DNA of 64,000 nt from contig CM037587.1 in the NCBI GenBank assembly GCA_021018995.1, forward strand, positions 63,693,604 to 63,757,603. Direction: 5' to 3'. The stretch's first letter is position 1. Every line of letters starts with the position of its first letter. Shown here piece after piece: positions 1 through 10,381 of this stretch. The notes below the pieces were generated by a model. It was not told where the DNA came from. It worked only from the letters and a program-made list of their open reading frames with translations, and ran no database searches. The position numbers were made by a program, and so were the translations under genes. The stretch is from Chloranthus sessilifolius. Its lineage: Eukaryota > Streptophyta > Magnoliopsida > Chloranthales > Chloranthaceae.

Positions 1-1190
1 TAATAGGATCTATTGCATGTATGAGATTGGTGTTTTGTGAGTTGTTTTGTGCAACGCTGCTGCCTTGAGATCCTCCATTGCTAAGTTGTATTGTAAGTAA
101 TGGAGGATTGTCTTTAAGGTTTTACTTAGATCCAAGTGACCTGTGTGTCTAGGTTAGGCACATTGCAGGCCTAGCCCCACCACAGGACCCACTAAATCTG
201 AATCCCCATGGGAGCTTGAGCTGGTAGCCTTGTGAACATGGTGGCGGCAGCAATGTTCTTGTTCTGTCTTAGACCTCTATGAGGAGGATAACCTCTGTGG
301 ATAGTCTGTGACCATTCAAGTGGACAGATTATAGCCCTTGGGTGATGCCAATCCACAGATCTAAGACAGATTCTTCTTCTTTGCACTTGTGCTTGTAGCC
401 TTGTGAGAGATTGTGCAGAGACAGACTCCCCTGTATTTGTTTAGACCCACCATCAGATGGCATATCTGATCTGGCTGTAGAGATTATAGGCTTGTGACTG
501 GATCACTGCTGGCTTTCTAAAGCAGTGAACAGCCAAGCTTAAAAGCTAGTATTCAAACTCTTGCTGGTTCTATGTGTCAAGGCTATGCATGTTGTAGGCC
601 TAGCCCCACACACAGAACTTTAGAGGTTGAGTTTCCTATGGATTCTTGAGCTGGTAGCCTAGATGAAGTAGTGCCTACAATGATAAACTTGTTCTGACAC
701 ATCTCTGGATTGTGGTTCCCCTATTGGATAGTCTGTGACCATTTAAGTGGACAGGTTATAGCCATAAGGGATTGGATTATGGCACAGGGGTGAGTTAGAT
801 CCTTTCTCCTCTTTGGTGATAATGTAGCCATTGGACGGGATTTCTATAGCAGCAAATCTGAGTCTGAGTTATAAGACGCATCAGATATGTACCTAATATC
901 ATACTTCTCACCCTTTTATATTTATTTTCTCACACTCCACCCTCTTTCTTAACCCTTTCTATAGTTTAGACATTAAGTTACCTTAGGATTTAGACTATAG
1001 TGACCTTAAATCCCCTTCCATTTAGGATTGCCAGATCTGTAGCCAAATCTGGAGAGCCTACTAAAGATAGCTCCCTTGGAGCATCAGATCAACTTTCCCT
1101 GTGGGACAAACTCTTACTTATCAAAACTTGCTACAACAGGCCCAGTATCTTGCAAGACTGTGTATTTTTAGGCTTGCTGCTCTATAGTTT
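1..1190 (+). mobile_element. Athila-type LTR fragment, U5 side
   Basis: This is the right-hand part of a plus-oriented LTR that began left of the window. It shares the phrase 'gtctgtgaccatttaagtgg' and the later 'aaaacttgctacaacagg...cttgcaagactg' with the LTRs at 57,953-60,170 and 44,472-47,461, where the same words lie just before the primer-binding site. It differs from both enough to be a separate subfamily. No primer-binding site follows; instead, an inverted LTR begins at about 1,275. No coding sequence is seen. Confidence 0.7.
145..835 (+). repeat. Two diverged tandem copies within the LTR
   Basis: A unit of about 260 bp occurs twice, at about 145-405 and 572-835, offset by about 425 bp. 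Each copy holds 'gcaggcctagcccca' or 'gtaggcctagcccca', then 'gagctggtagcc', then 'gtctgtgaccattcaagtgg' or its close variant. The other LTRs of this group in the window have the last two words once only, so this LTR has duplicated part of its U5 region. Confidence 0.65.
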
Positions 1191-1623
1191 TTAATCCACC
1201 TTTGATTCATTTTCACTAACCCCATTCTTATCACTATCTCCAATAAAGGCAGTAGCAAGCACTTAAAAATATCCCAACAGGCATCCACAAGGAGATTTAA
1301 TCTAGGAAAATCAAATTCAATCAAGAGATCTATAGATCAAAATCAACTCTATAATCCACAATATACTGACTCAAGACAAACTTACAATACAATGTGCTCA
1401 GATCTGTAATCTGTGCAACATCCAATCCCATACAAAGCCTTGAACCTCTCAATTTACAGCTCTCAACCTCACCCTAGCTACTAAAAGGGTTTAGCCAACC
1501 ATGGTTGGTCTAAAGAGTGAATGGGGAAGAAGAAAGAGGGGAGGAATTTTAGAGGGAAAGGGGAATTCGAATTTGCTCTGAGCTCTCTCAATTTCTAGAT
1601 GGTTCTTCTGTAAACTCCTCAGG

Positions 1624-1631
1624 CTTTTATA
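1624..1631 (-). promoter_or_regulatory. LTR TATA box
   Basis: TATAAAAG on the minus strand, in the same LTR position as the box at 45,467-45,474. The palindrome-word array lies upstream of it and a purine-rich leader downstream. Confidence 0.6.
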
Positions 1632-1879
1632 GTCTTCCCCTCTGTCCTCAGATTTGTTTCTGCCAATCAGAGCTCAAGGGAATAATTATGTTATTCTGAG
1701 CTGCTAATGTGGTTTATTTTGCTTCTAGAAACTCTCTAGTAATTGGTCTAAACTGGACAAGTACATGTGAAGTGGTTAGAGATTTTCCATTCGCACCCAT
1801 TTGTATTCCAAAAATACCCCCAAGGGTTGTTAAAGTGCCTTGGAATATGTGCATAGAGCACTGAAAGGAGCAACGGTCT

Positions 1880-2505
1880 CAGCTGGAACTGAGAAGTTCC
1901 CAAATCGAGCTTCAATAGGTTCAGGGAACCTCTTGACAGGTTCTAAGTCTTATTTGTGCTTCATTCGATAGGTTGAAGTAAGCTTCTGACAGGTTGGATG
2001 ACTTCTCGACAGGATCTGCTGCATTTTTTGACAGGATGACATCAAAACCTCTCTGCTATCTTAGCTCCAACCAACCCCTCGACAGGTTATAGTTCAACCT
2101 GTCGATTTCTTATACAACTCTTGTTGAGTTTTCGACAGGTTGACTCAACCGCGAGCAGCTTCAAGTACGTTCTCGCTAGGTTGGCTTTGATTGCTCGCTA
2201 AGTTCTGGGGAACATCTCGACAGGTTCAATTCCGGCTTTCTGAACCTCACGAGATCCCCTGTGTCTCCAGGTGAACTCTCGACAGGTTGCAACACACCAC
2301 TCGACAGGTTCTTTCAACTTGTCGACAGCTTCATTTTTTCTTCCTCAGAACCTATCGATGAGTTCTCATTCAGCTTTAGGTATCTCGACAGGATGCTTCA
2401 TTTGGTTTCAACTCCTCGATAGGTTCTAGGAACTTATTGATCTCTTCATATCCAACCATCCAAACCTGTCGACAGGTTGAATTAACCTCTCGACAGGTTA
2501 TAGCC
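1880..2505 (-). repeat. Array of AACCTGTCGACAGGTT words in LTR U3
   Basis: The half-site 'tcgacaggtt' and near variants such as 'tcgataggtt' recur at short irregular spacing, more than fifteen times. A complete palindrome, AACCTGTCGACAGGTT, is present at about 2,465-2,480. The words are scattered rather than strictly tandem and lie upstream of the LTR TATA box. Confidence 0.85.
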
Positions 2506-2588
2506 TTTGCTTCTAAAGCTGACACATAGCTCTGGGGTGTTGTTCTTCATCTGTTCAGCACTCAGCACCTTTTAAGGGGTTCAAAAAT

Positions 2589-3336
2589 CCCTAAAAAATA
2601 ATTACCTCAGTTTTTTATTCGAAATTCCAACAAAAAAACCTAAAAACAATTTACCTTTAATGGAGCTACTCCTTTATTAGTCTTAGAATCGTCTTCGGCT
2701 TCTTAGAGGAAATCCAGATCTTTGAGATCGATATCTTCTTCGTTTTTAGATAGAGTTGTAGAGGAAGCGAAGTAGAGCAAAGATCAAAAGAACGAGTAAG
2801 TTATTGGATTCTGAGATTTTTTTTCATTTTTTTTAGGGGTTTTCTTTGGGAGAATTAGGAGGTAGGGTTTTGAAGTGGTAGGATTTTGAAGAGGAAATCC
2901 AGATCTTCGAGAGATTTTTGAAGAGTGAGGGTTGTGATCGTTGGGGTTTTGAAAAGGAGAATTAGGAGGTAGGGTTTCTGTCAATTGATTGATAAGAGCT
3001 CTATTGTTTGCCTTAGCTGCAAAATCTATGCTGACTCCGTTTGACTATTGAACCTCAATCTATTGAGAACAATTCTTCAATCAATTGACTGATAAAGTCA
3101 TTTGTTTGAAAAATTGTGTGTGCTTGTGTCAATCGATTGAAATACTTGTTTCAATCAATTGAAGTTGAATTTTTTTTGGGGTTTGTTGTGGATTCATCAA
3201 TCCTTGTTGTGAGTGTTGGTGCATGAGCTTTACTCGATCTCATCACCCGCATCTGTAACCATTTAATCTTGAGATCGAACAATCTTGTAAAGAGAATCGC
3301 AAAATCCAAAGGAACCAGTATCATCATACTGAGACC
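2589..3336 (+). other. Leader before Athila gag, with TCAATCGATTGA words
   Basis: No gene is seen. From about 2,700 to 2,985 there are short direct repeats ('gaaatccagatctt', 'ggagaattaggaggtagggttt'). At 2,990-3,165 there are at least four copies of TCAATCGATTGA or one-base variants, the same word that fills the LTR at 8,750-8,935. The segment reads directly into the gag start at 3,337, so the end of it is probably the untranslated leader of that element. No primer-binding site or matching 5' LTR is recognisable. Confidence 0.55.
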
Positions 3337-5306
3337 ATGGCAGACCAAAGACAAGAGAGAAATGAGAATAACAATAATGGGAACGTCAATAATGGAAATA
3401 ATAGGAACAATAATTTGATGAGGGCCCGAGAACATTGGAATATTATAATAATCCTGGTTTTTACGAGGATCAAGATAGTATCATGCATGTCCCCATCCCA
3501 GAGAACCATTACGAATTCAAATCCACAATGATTCAAATGTTACCAATCTATCATGGATTGTCAAACGAAAATCCACTTGTTCATTTGAATGAGTTCATTG
3601 CAGTGTGTAAAATGTTTCGTGTGCATAATGTGACCAACGAAATAGCTAAGTTGCGACTCTTTCCTTTCTCTTTAAGAGATAAGGCAAAAACTTGGTTCTA
3701 TTCCTTAGAACCACAATCTATTCAGAGTTGGGCAGAGCTACATCATCAGTTTCTTAAAAAATATTTTCCCATGACCAAAATTATTGAGTTGCATCAGAAG
3801 ATCCAGTTCTTTTCCCAACAACCTACAGAAACATTTCATGAATATTGAGAACGCTTTAAGGAATTGATTAAGAGTTGTCCAAATCATCAACTTCCAAGTT
3901 GGCAGCAGGTCCAGAGTTTTTACAATGGACTAATTCCTAAAGAGAGACGTATGGTTGATGCATCTTGCAGAGGATCGTGCGCCACGAAAGAGGCTGATGA
4001 ACTATGGGCATTGTTTGAGAAGTTATATCAAACTTCAATCCAAAATGCGACAATGGAGCGAACCAATTTGGATGTGGCAACAAAATCACATGTGTTGACC
4101 AAAAATGGATTATTTGATGTCAATAACAACACTTCAGATCTTTCAACAAAAGTTGATATGTTGTCCAAGCAAATGAATATGTTGTTAGCTGCTACCAAGC
4201 AAGCTAAAACTCCCGTCACCCCCACTGTGTGTTCAATTTGTGACCACCCAGGTCACATGGCTAATGAGTGCCCAACTACTTTGTCATTCTTCCCTGATGA
4301 ACCTACTCCTCAAGAGCAAGTCAATGTGACTCAATCTTATCAATGGCAGGGTAGAAACATGTATTCAAATACCTATAGCCCGGAGTAGAAAAATCACCCC
4401 AACTTAGGATGGGGAGGATCAAACCAAACTGGTCAGGTAAACCAGCAATACAGGTCCAATCCAATGAGTGGACAACAAACTTTTTAACAAATTTTTCAGC
4501 AAAATTTCTGCCCATGGCAGAATTCTAATTTCCAGCATAACCCTCCTTATTATCATCCGAATTCTGATTATCAAAAAAATCAGAATTTTAATCAATCTCA
4601 GGCCACCGTTTCAAAAGATTCTGATTTGGAGGAAAAGGTGATGCGAAGCATGCAATCTTTTCAGCAGATGATAATGGACTAAGTCAATCAATTGGCCAAT
4701 CAACTGAGTCAATGAGAGGAAGGTAGGCTTCCCAGCCAGCCTATTAACAATCCTCGAGGTCAAGCACCACCAGATGAAGGACCATCGAATAGTCAACAGT
4801 TGAAAGCTGTTACGATGCTGAGAAGTGGGCAAGCGGTTGATAATCAAGTGGAAATGCTTGTGGAAGCTGATGAAGAAAGAGAAACAGCAAAAGAGAAAGA
4901 GTCAGAGAAAAGAAAAGAAAAAGGAAAAGAAAAAGAGAAAGAAAAAGGAAAAGAGAAAGGAAAAGAAAAACAAGTAGAGGAAGTGTTTCTCTCAACTGTC
5001 CAACAAGGACGTGAAAAAGAACCGGAACTTGAATCTGCACCTTATGTCCCAAAGGCACCATTCCCTGAATGCCTAACTCCTCCATCCAGAATGGGCAAGG
5101 GACCGACAAAAATGGAAGAAATCTTTGAAACATTCAAGCAAGTAAAGATAAATCTTTCATTACTTGAAACAATCAAACAAGTTCCTGAGTATGCCAAGTT
5201 TTTCAAAGATTTGTACACGCATAAGAGAAAGGCACGTACTCATGTTTCAAAGAAAGTGTTCCTAACTAATCAAGTCAGTTCGCTATTGCAATTGAAAACC
5301 CCATAA
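3337..5306 (+). pseudogene. Athila gag (fossil)
   Basis: Capsid/nucleocapsid precursor of the element at 3,337-7,737. It starts MADQRQERNENNNN, an Asn-rich opening usual for Athila Gag. The capsid core has 'LRLFPFSLRDKAKTWFYSL' (about 3,650-3,705), the Retrotrans_gag signature. A CCHC-type zinc knuckle 'CSICDHPGHMANECP' lies at about 4,230-4,275. Near 4,870-4,980 a long Lys/Glu-rich tract precedes the protease region. The region is interrupted. Family identity is firm; the exact gag/protease boundary is not visible. Confidence 0.85.
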
Positions 5307-5309
5307 AAA

Positions 5310-5990
5310 CTCAAGGACCCTGGAGTCCCAACTGTTCCATGTGTCATTGGTGGACAACCTATTAGAAAAGCGTTACTGGATTTGGGAGCAAACATTAATC
5401 TGATCCCATACTCAGTGTATGAGAAATTAGGATTGGGTGAATTGAAACCCACAACGGTTACACTTCAACTTGCCGATAGGTCAGAAAGAAGACCTAGGGG
5501 TATTATCGAGGATGTTTTGGTTGGAATAGACAAGTTTGTCTTTCCAGTGGACTTCATTATTTTAGACATGGACCCACCTGTTAAATCAATTAATCAAGTC
5601 CCCATCATCCTTGGACGTCCATTTCTCGCCACTGCAAATTCTTGCATTAATTGTCGAACGGGTGTCATGGACGTTTCGTTTGGAAACATGAAGGTTAGAT
5701 TGAATATATTTCATGCGATGAACCATTTCCCTAACGAGGATGAGGTCGAATGTTTTTACATCGATCAGATGGACGAAGTGGTGGATGAAGCATTACCATC
5801 AATGCTCACTAAAGAAGAATTTGAAACTGCTTTGTTGGCCATCTATGAACAAAAAGGATCTGAAAGGAAACAGTCAGAAGGGACGAGGTCGAGTTTATCA
5901 TGTCCAGATGATAACTTATGTAAAACTATGACTAAGATAGAACCATTACCTATTGAGGTAAAGGATGTGCTGACTCCATCAATTGAGCAG
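5310..5990 (+). pseudogene. Athila retropepsin region (fossil)
   Basis: Aspartic protease segment of the same element. The stretch around 5,375-5,440 (LDLGANINLIPYSVYEKLG) is the Athila form of the retropepsin active-site region, followed by 'RGIIEDVLVGIDKF' and 'ILGRPFLATANSCI' (about 5,605-5,650), the C-terminal flap-side signature of the family. The same order is seen in the protease regions at 41,520-42,130 and 62,480-62,816. Confidence 0.85.
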
Positions 5991-6099
5991 CCACCAACTG
6001 TGGAATTGAAATAATTACCTGAGTCGCTCAAGTACGCTTTTCTGGGGCCACGAGAAACATTTCCGGTGATAATTTCATCCACGTTGTCTGAAGAATAAG

Positions 6100-7253
6100 A
6101 GCATGACCTGTTGAAAGTGCTTAAAGATTACAAGGAAGCTATCAGATGGACCCTAGCTGATCTTAAAGGGATTGACCCATCAGTCTATATGCACAAAATA
6201 CATCTGGAAGATGATTGTACACCATCGAGAGAACCGCAAAGGCGACTTAATCCGAACATGCAAGAAGTCATTTTAAAGGAAATCATTAAATTACTCAATG
6301 GTGGAATCATCTATCCGATCTCTGATAGTTAATGGGTAAGTCCAGTTCAAATCATTTCGAAAAAGTTCGTAATCACTGTGAAAGAAACTGCTGAAGGAGA
6401 ATTGGTACCTACTCGTGAAACTACTGGGTGGCGTGTTTGCATTGATTATAGAAAATTGAACACTGCTACTAGAAAGGATCATTTTCCCCTGCCATTCATT
6501 GACCAAATTCTTGAAAAGTTAGCAAGACAAGAGTTTTATTATTTCCTTTATGGATATTCGGGCTACAATCAAGTACCGGTGTTTCTTGCAGATCAAGAGA
6601 AGACAACGTTCACGTGTCCCTACGGAACGTTTGCATACTGAAAAATGCCTTTTGGCTTATGTAATGCACCTGCTACTTTCCAACGATGTATGTTGGCCAT
6701 ATTTTCGGATATGATTGACAAGTTCATCGAGGTATTCATGGGCGATTTCTCTGTTTTTGGGAAGATGTTTGATTCATGTTTGAATCACCTTTCACAAGTG
6801 TTGCAACGTTGCGTGGACTCAAAACTTGTTCTTAGTTGGGAAAAGAGCCATTTTATGGTTCAACAAGGAATTGTATTGGGGCATATTATTTCAAAGAAAG
6901 GAATTGAAGTTGATAGGGCAAAAGTTGACTTAATTACCAATCTGCCACCACCTAAGAGTATTCGACAAATTCGATCATTTTTGGGTCATGCTGGATTTTA
7001 TAGAAGGTTCATTAAAGATTTTAGCAAGGTGGCTAAACCATTGTGTACCTTGCTTGGCAAAGATGTTCCTTTTAACTTTGATGAGAATTGCAGGAAGGCA
7101 TTCCTAAAATTGCGTGAGCTTTTATCAAATGCACCAATAATCCAACCACCGGATTATTCTCTACCTTTTGAGCTCATGTGCGATGTATCTGATTATGCTA
7201 TTGGAGCGGTCTTAGGGCAAAAAGTGAAAAATAAAATCATTCATCAAGAGTAA
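6100..7253 (+). pseudogene. Athila reverse transcriptase and partial RNase H (fossil)
   Basis: Reverse transcriptase blocks in order: 'EIIKLLNGGIIYPISDS', 'WRVCIDYRKLNTATRKDHF', 'PFGLCNAPATFQRCM', the fingers/palm region around 6,740-6,770, 'GHIISKKGIEVDRAKVDLI', and the connection segment 'FLGHAGFYRRFIKDFS' (about 6,980-7,025). It ends in the first RNase H block, 'LMCDVSDYAIGAVLGQ'. The closest relatives in the window are the pol regions at 39,870-41,300 and 63,200-64,000. The region is broken. Confidence 0.88.
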
Positions 7254-7257
7254 TTTC

Positions 7258-7737
7258 ATTCTGAGTGTATACCCATGGTAAGGATTGAGTCTAGACTTGT
7301 GATCTAAGGTTCCTAGTTTAAGCTTCTTCTCAGACAAAAGGATTTGAGTAGTGATAATTGCATAACATTCTAAGGCATAAAACATGAGTATTGAAAAACA
7401 ATGGATTGGATTGAATGAGCACTAATGAAATGGACATGATCAGATGCATTTTAAAAGATTTTCCAGGGCCATTTGACTGCTTAAGGGCATGACTAAAAAT
7501 TCTGAAATTCATAAGTTTTGAAGTTTGTAGGTACCTTCGCTGGAAACCTTCAGGAGACACAACTCCTCCACTAGGGATCACCTAGGGGTTTAAAGGCTCG
7601 TTGCATGCGCTAAATGCAATCGTGTTCCCTACGAAAGTGGCATTTAAAATTTTTAGGATGTCAATTGTATTTGCTTTACATATTTTTCATTCTCTTTGCT
7701 CGAGGACTAGCAAAGTGTAGGTTTGGGGCTAAAAACT
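7258..7737 (+). other. Athila 3' non-coding tail with polypurine-like end
   Basis: No coding signal. The block 'ctcctccactagggatcacc' at about 7,560-7,585 recurs, inverted, in the tail of the minus-strand Athila element (about 33,025-33,045). The end, 'gactagcaaagtgtaggtttgggg' in two overlapping halves (about 7,704-7,728), matches the usual Athila/Tat tail just before the 3' LTR. Instead of a plus-oriented U3, a minus-oriented LTR end follows. Confidence 0.65.
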
Positions 7738-8717
7738 TGGTCGATTTTAAATGTAACCCTTACAAGTGTACAAGATCTATTGCAGTATGGCAAGAACAAG
7801 GGTGTCGAACCCACAGAGAAATATGAATTTTAATTAATTCTTTCAGAGATTTAAAAACGTCCCCAAGGAAGTACCAAAGGGCAGATTCAATTTACCAAAA
7901 ATTTATCACACTTTTCTTAAATGCAAGAGAAATAAATTAATCTAAATAACTAATTACTGATGAATTTAAGAACAATATTTAAAGATGATCAAGGAATATG
8001 CTACCCCAGATTTATACCCCTTTTCTATAATTAAAACTCACAGTTTCATTAAAGCATCATTCACACCATCATTCGTCTAGAAAAATGATTCGTAATCAAA
8101 TATGATCATCAATTCGGTATACCCTATCTAAAAATAATGACTCAGCCTATCATTGCGGTATGAGTCATGTAAAAAGCATAGCGTATCTCATGATGTTTAG
8201 ATCACAACAATAAATACATAATCGCTCTGCAGCCTAGATCAATCTGCAGGTCCAGATCTAGCGATTATAGCCGTTGATACGCGCAATCAACGGTCATAAC
8301 AAGCATTCAATATATTTTCAATAACACAAACTTTTAGCAAAACGATTCCATAATGACAATAATAGACTGCGGTATTAATCATAAAAAATTGCTACTTATC
8401 TGGGGATCGCATCTTCCCCGATCAACTGATTTAGTCGCTCATCTTTGGTATATGATCTCCTTGTTCATTCAAAGTCATTCCACTTTTCATTTCTTTCAAA
8501 AGATATTTGTTTACAATGCTTTCTCCTAAATACAATCTATGCTTAAAAGAAAACAATGTAAATCCTACGTACAATCTACCCAGATGGAACCCTAGAAGAA
8601 GAGTAGAAAAACCCTTGAAAAGGTGAAAAGAAATCCCAAAATTCCCAAGTGTGAAGCTCTCCAGATGCAAAAATAATAATAATTCCCCCTTTTTTTCCAA
8701 GCAAACTCGTAGCTTCC

Positions 8718-8725
8718 CTTTTATA
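8718..8725 (-). promoter_or_regulatory. LTR TATA box
   Basis: TATAAAAG on the minus strand, with the palindrome-word array immediately upstream (8,750-8,935) and a purine-rich leader downstream, as in the other Athila LTRs here. Confidence 0.6.
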
Positions 8726-8749
8726 GGGTCGAATAAACCTAACCCTAAT

Positions 8750-8935
8750 AACCTCAATCAATTGAGAATAAAGTCTCAATCGATTGACTTTTAATTCGAG
8801 CTGAATGAGGGCAACTTTGGTCTTCATGTGTCAATCGATTGACACATAGTCCTCAATCGATTGACATCTAAGGGTACAGTCTTCTCTCCATGTGTCAATC
8901 GATTGACACTTATACCTCAATCGATTGACATCTCA
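8750..8935. repeat. Array of TCAATCGATTGA words
   Basis: Six copies of the 12-bp palindrome TCAATCGATTGA or one-base variants occur within 190 bp, often in close pairs ('gtcaatcgattgacac' then 'cctcaatcgattgacat'). The paired block is itself partly duplicated (about 8,827-8,870 and 8,897-8,932). Confidence 0.88.
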
Positions 8936-9292
8936 GTGTAAAGTCTTCTCTCTCTTGATAGATGTTGATTTTCTTCACAGATTTCGATGCTTCATTTGAC
9001 CTTTTTGTCCATAGCACTTGTATAGCCTTTAATTACCTTCTTTTATGCTCTTTAAAGATCTAACGGTCGGAAACACCTGTAAACATCAAAACCTCACAAC
9101 AACCATCAGATGCTTTCATCGAACAGCTAAATGTAGGGATTAAGGTGCGAAATATAGTCACATTTCGGCACCGATCAGTTTCGTAAGGTGGGTAAAGAAA
9201 GAAGAGGATATAAGGTTTCGTATGGTATTTGGGCGCAGACGCCCAATTAGTTTTAAGGGTAAAGGTCATTGGTTCGAATTCGCTTTCCTACA

Positions 9293-10217
9293 AAACTAAG
9301 ATAATTATGGGCCGTTGTATTTATAAAACCTCTCTTTTGGGCCATTGTGATCGTGGATTTCTCTATAACGGCTGATGGGTGTGGTGTTTTTTAAGTAGTG
9401 GCATTGCTTATTCTCCATTTTCACGTAGTGCTAGTTAATCACATGACAAAGATTATGTTTCGTGCTAATCATTTGCACTTAATATCTTTAAATCATGGTC
9501 GTTAAATCAAATGATTTAGATGGTGTTTTCAAATAGTAGAGGTCACCTAACTTGCAAGGCTTTATTTTAAATTCGGTGCAAGGGCTAAGTTTGCAACTGC
9601 AAGTAATGACTCCCTTGTTTTAATTGGGCCCCAACATTCATAACATTCATGACATTATACTACTATATTGGAGTCACGTATATAATTTAGTATGTCTTGA
9701 GAAATTATATTCAAAAATAAATCCGTCAAACAAGTTCAACCTTGAATGGATGGGTAACCTGTAAAATTTTAGTCAAATTCGAGTACGAAGAGTAGTTCGA
9801 TGATTAGCATTCGTACAACGGTAGCACAACCACCGATTCAATCGATTCTGAACTTTTCAAAAAAAAAATTAAGAACGATTGAGAAATTAGTTTTCTACGA
9901 AAAACCATGAATTAGAGCAACTCAAGAACACATGAGAAAATACAAAAATGAGAGTCTACTAAGAATCAGCACGATTTTGAATTGCCACGATTCAAAGCTT
10001 TTCTAAGAAAAATTAGGAAACACTTGATGGAGGCCGTAGGGTCTTAAGCTTGAAGGTGGATTGTGTTGCTATAAACCCAGGTAGGTTGTTGTTAATAAAA
10101 CTAAAATGAGGGTGGAATTTTTTTTTTAAGTTGTGTGACTAATGACCATATACCATAAATAGGTGTGGTGGGAACACTAGACTCTTTTATTTTCTCTTTT
10201 GCCCTTATAATGTTTTT
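9293..10217 (+). other. Upstream region of the FAF gene
   Basis: Unique-looking AT-rich DNA between an LTR and the host gene. No coding signal or transposon ends are recognised. It should contain the promoter of the gene at 10,380, but apart from the TATA box at 10,218 no element can be named with confidence. Confidence 0.5.
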
Positions 10218-10224
10218 TATATAA
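10218..10224 (+). promoter_or_regulatory. TATA box of the FAF gene
   Basis: TATATAA, 156 bp before the start codon at 10,380. Transcription would be expected to begin near 10,250. That makes the in-frame ATG at 10,224 unlikely to be used, since it overlaps the box. Confidence 0.55.
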
Positions 10225-10336
10225 TGTGTGGACACCTAAAGCCTATCGTACTAGTGGCTTTCTTACAGAGACTCACTTTTTCCCCCCTACAAATTCACGT
10301 CTCCAGCCATCAGTTATCTCGTTCCTCCTCCTCCTC

Positions 10337-10340
<4 letters not shown>

Positions 10341-10376
<36 letters not shown>
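10341..10376 (+). repeat. (TC)18 microsatellite in the 5' leader
   Basis: Eighteen perfect TC dinucleotides, preceded by CTC-rich DNA and ending three bases before the ATG at 10,380. Pyrimidine-rich leaders are common in plant genes; a perfect tract this long is likely to vary in length between individuals. Confidence 0.95.

Positions 10377-10379
<3 letters not shown>

Positions 10380-10381
<2 letters not shown>

Larger units (their letters stand above)
1275..2588 (-). mobile_element. Inner part of a minus-oriented Athila LTR
   Basis: This stretch aligns along its whole length with 45,121-46,425, the 5' LTR of the minus-strand Athila element; by eye it differs at roughly 7-8 percent of bases. 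It lacks the U5 end (it starts at a junction near 1,275) and the outer U3 end (it stops at 'ggggttca', 2,588). The missing U3 piece is exactly what is found at 32,604-32,888 in the same orientation. It may therefore be the rest of that element's 3' LTR, separated by 30 kb. Confidence 0.8.
3337..7737 (+). mobile_element. Athila-like retroelement body (fossil)
   Basis: Ty3/gypsy family, Athila lineage, plus strand. Parts in order: gag (3,337-about 5,306), retropepsin (about 5,310-5,990), reverse transcriptase and the start of RNase H (about 6,100-7,253), and a 3' non-coding tail with a polypurine-like end (7,258-7,737). Integrase was not found. The body is broken in roughly half a dozen or more places. 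It lacks recognisable flanking LTRs in the right orientation: on the right it meets an LTR in the opposite orientation (7,752-9,292). It is likely an old copy. Confidence 0.85.
7752..9292 (-). mobile_element. Minus-oriented Athila-type LTR (1.54 kb)
   Basis: Read on the minus strand it runs from TGTAGG to GGTTACA. It has a promoter (TATA at 8,718-8,725), a leader, and near its end the phrase 'ctgtgggttcgacacccttg' (about 7,799-7,818), typical of the end of Athila/Tat LTRs just before the primer-binding site. After the end come 'tttaaaatcgaccaag' and then, where a primer-binding site is expected, the tail of the plus-strand body. It carries the TCAATCGATTGA array. Left and right ends are inferred from the TG/CA rule; no target duplication could be assigned. 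Confidence 0.65.

Noticed and set aside
10224-10379. Longer FAF protein starting at an upstream in-frame ATG
   Set aside because: The ATG overlaps the TATA box, the added 52 residues are mostly encoded by a TC repeat, and family similarity starts after 10,380.
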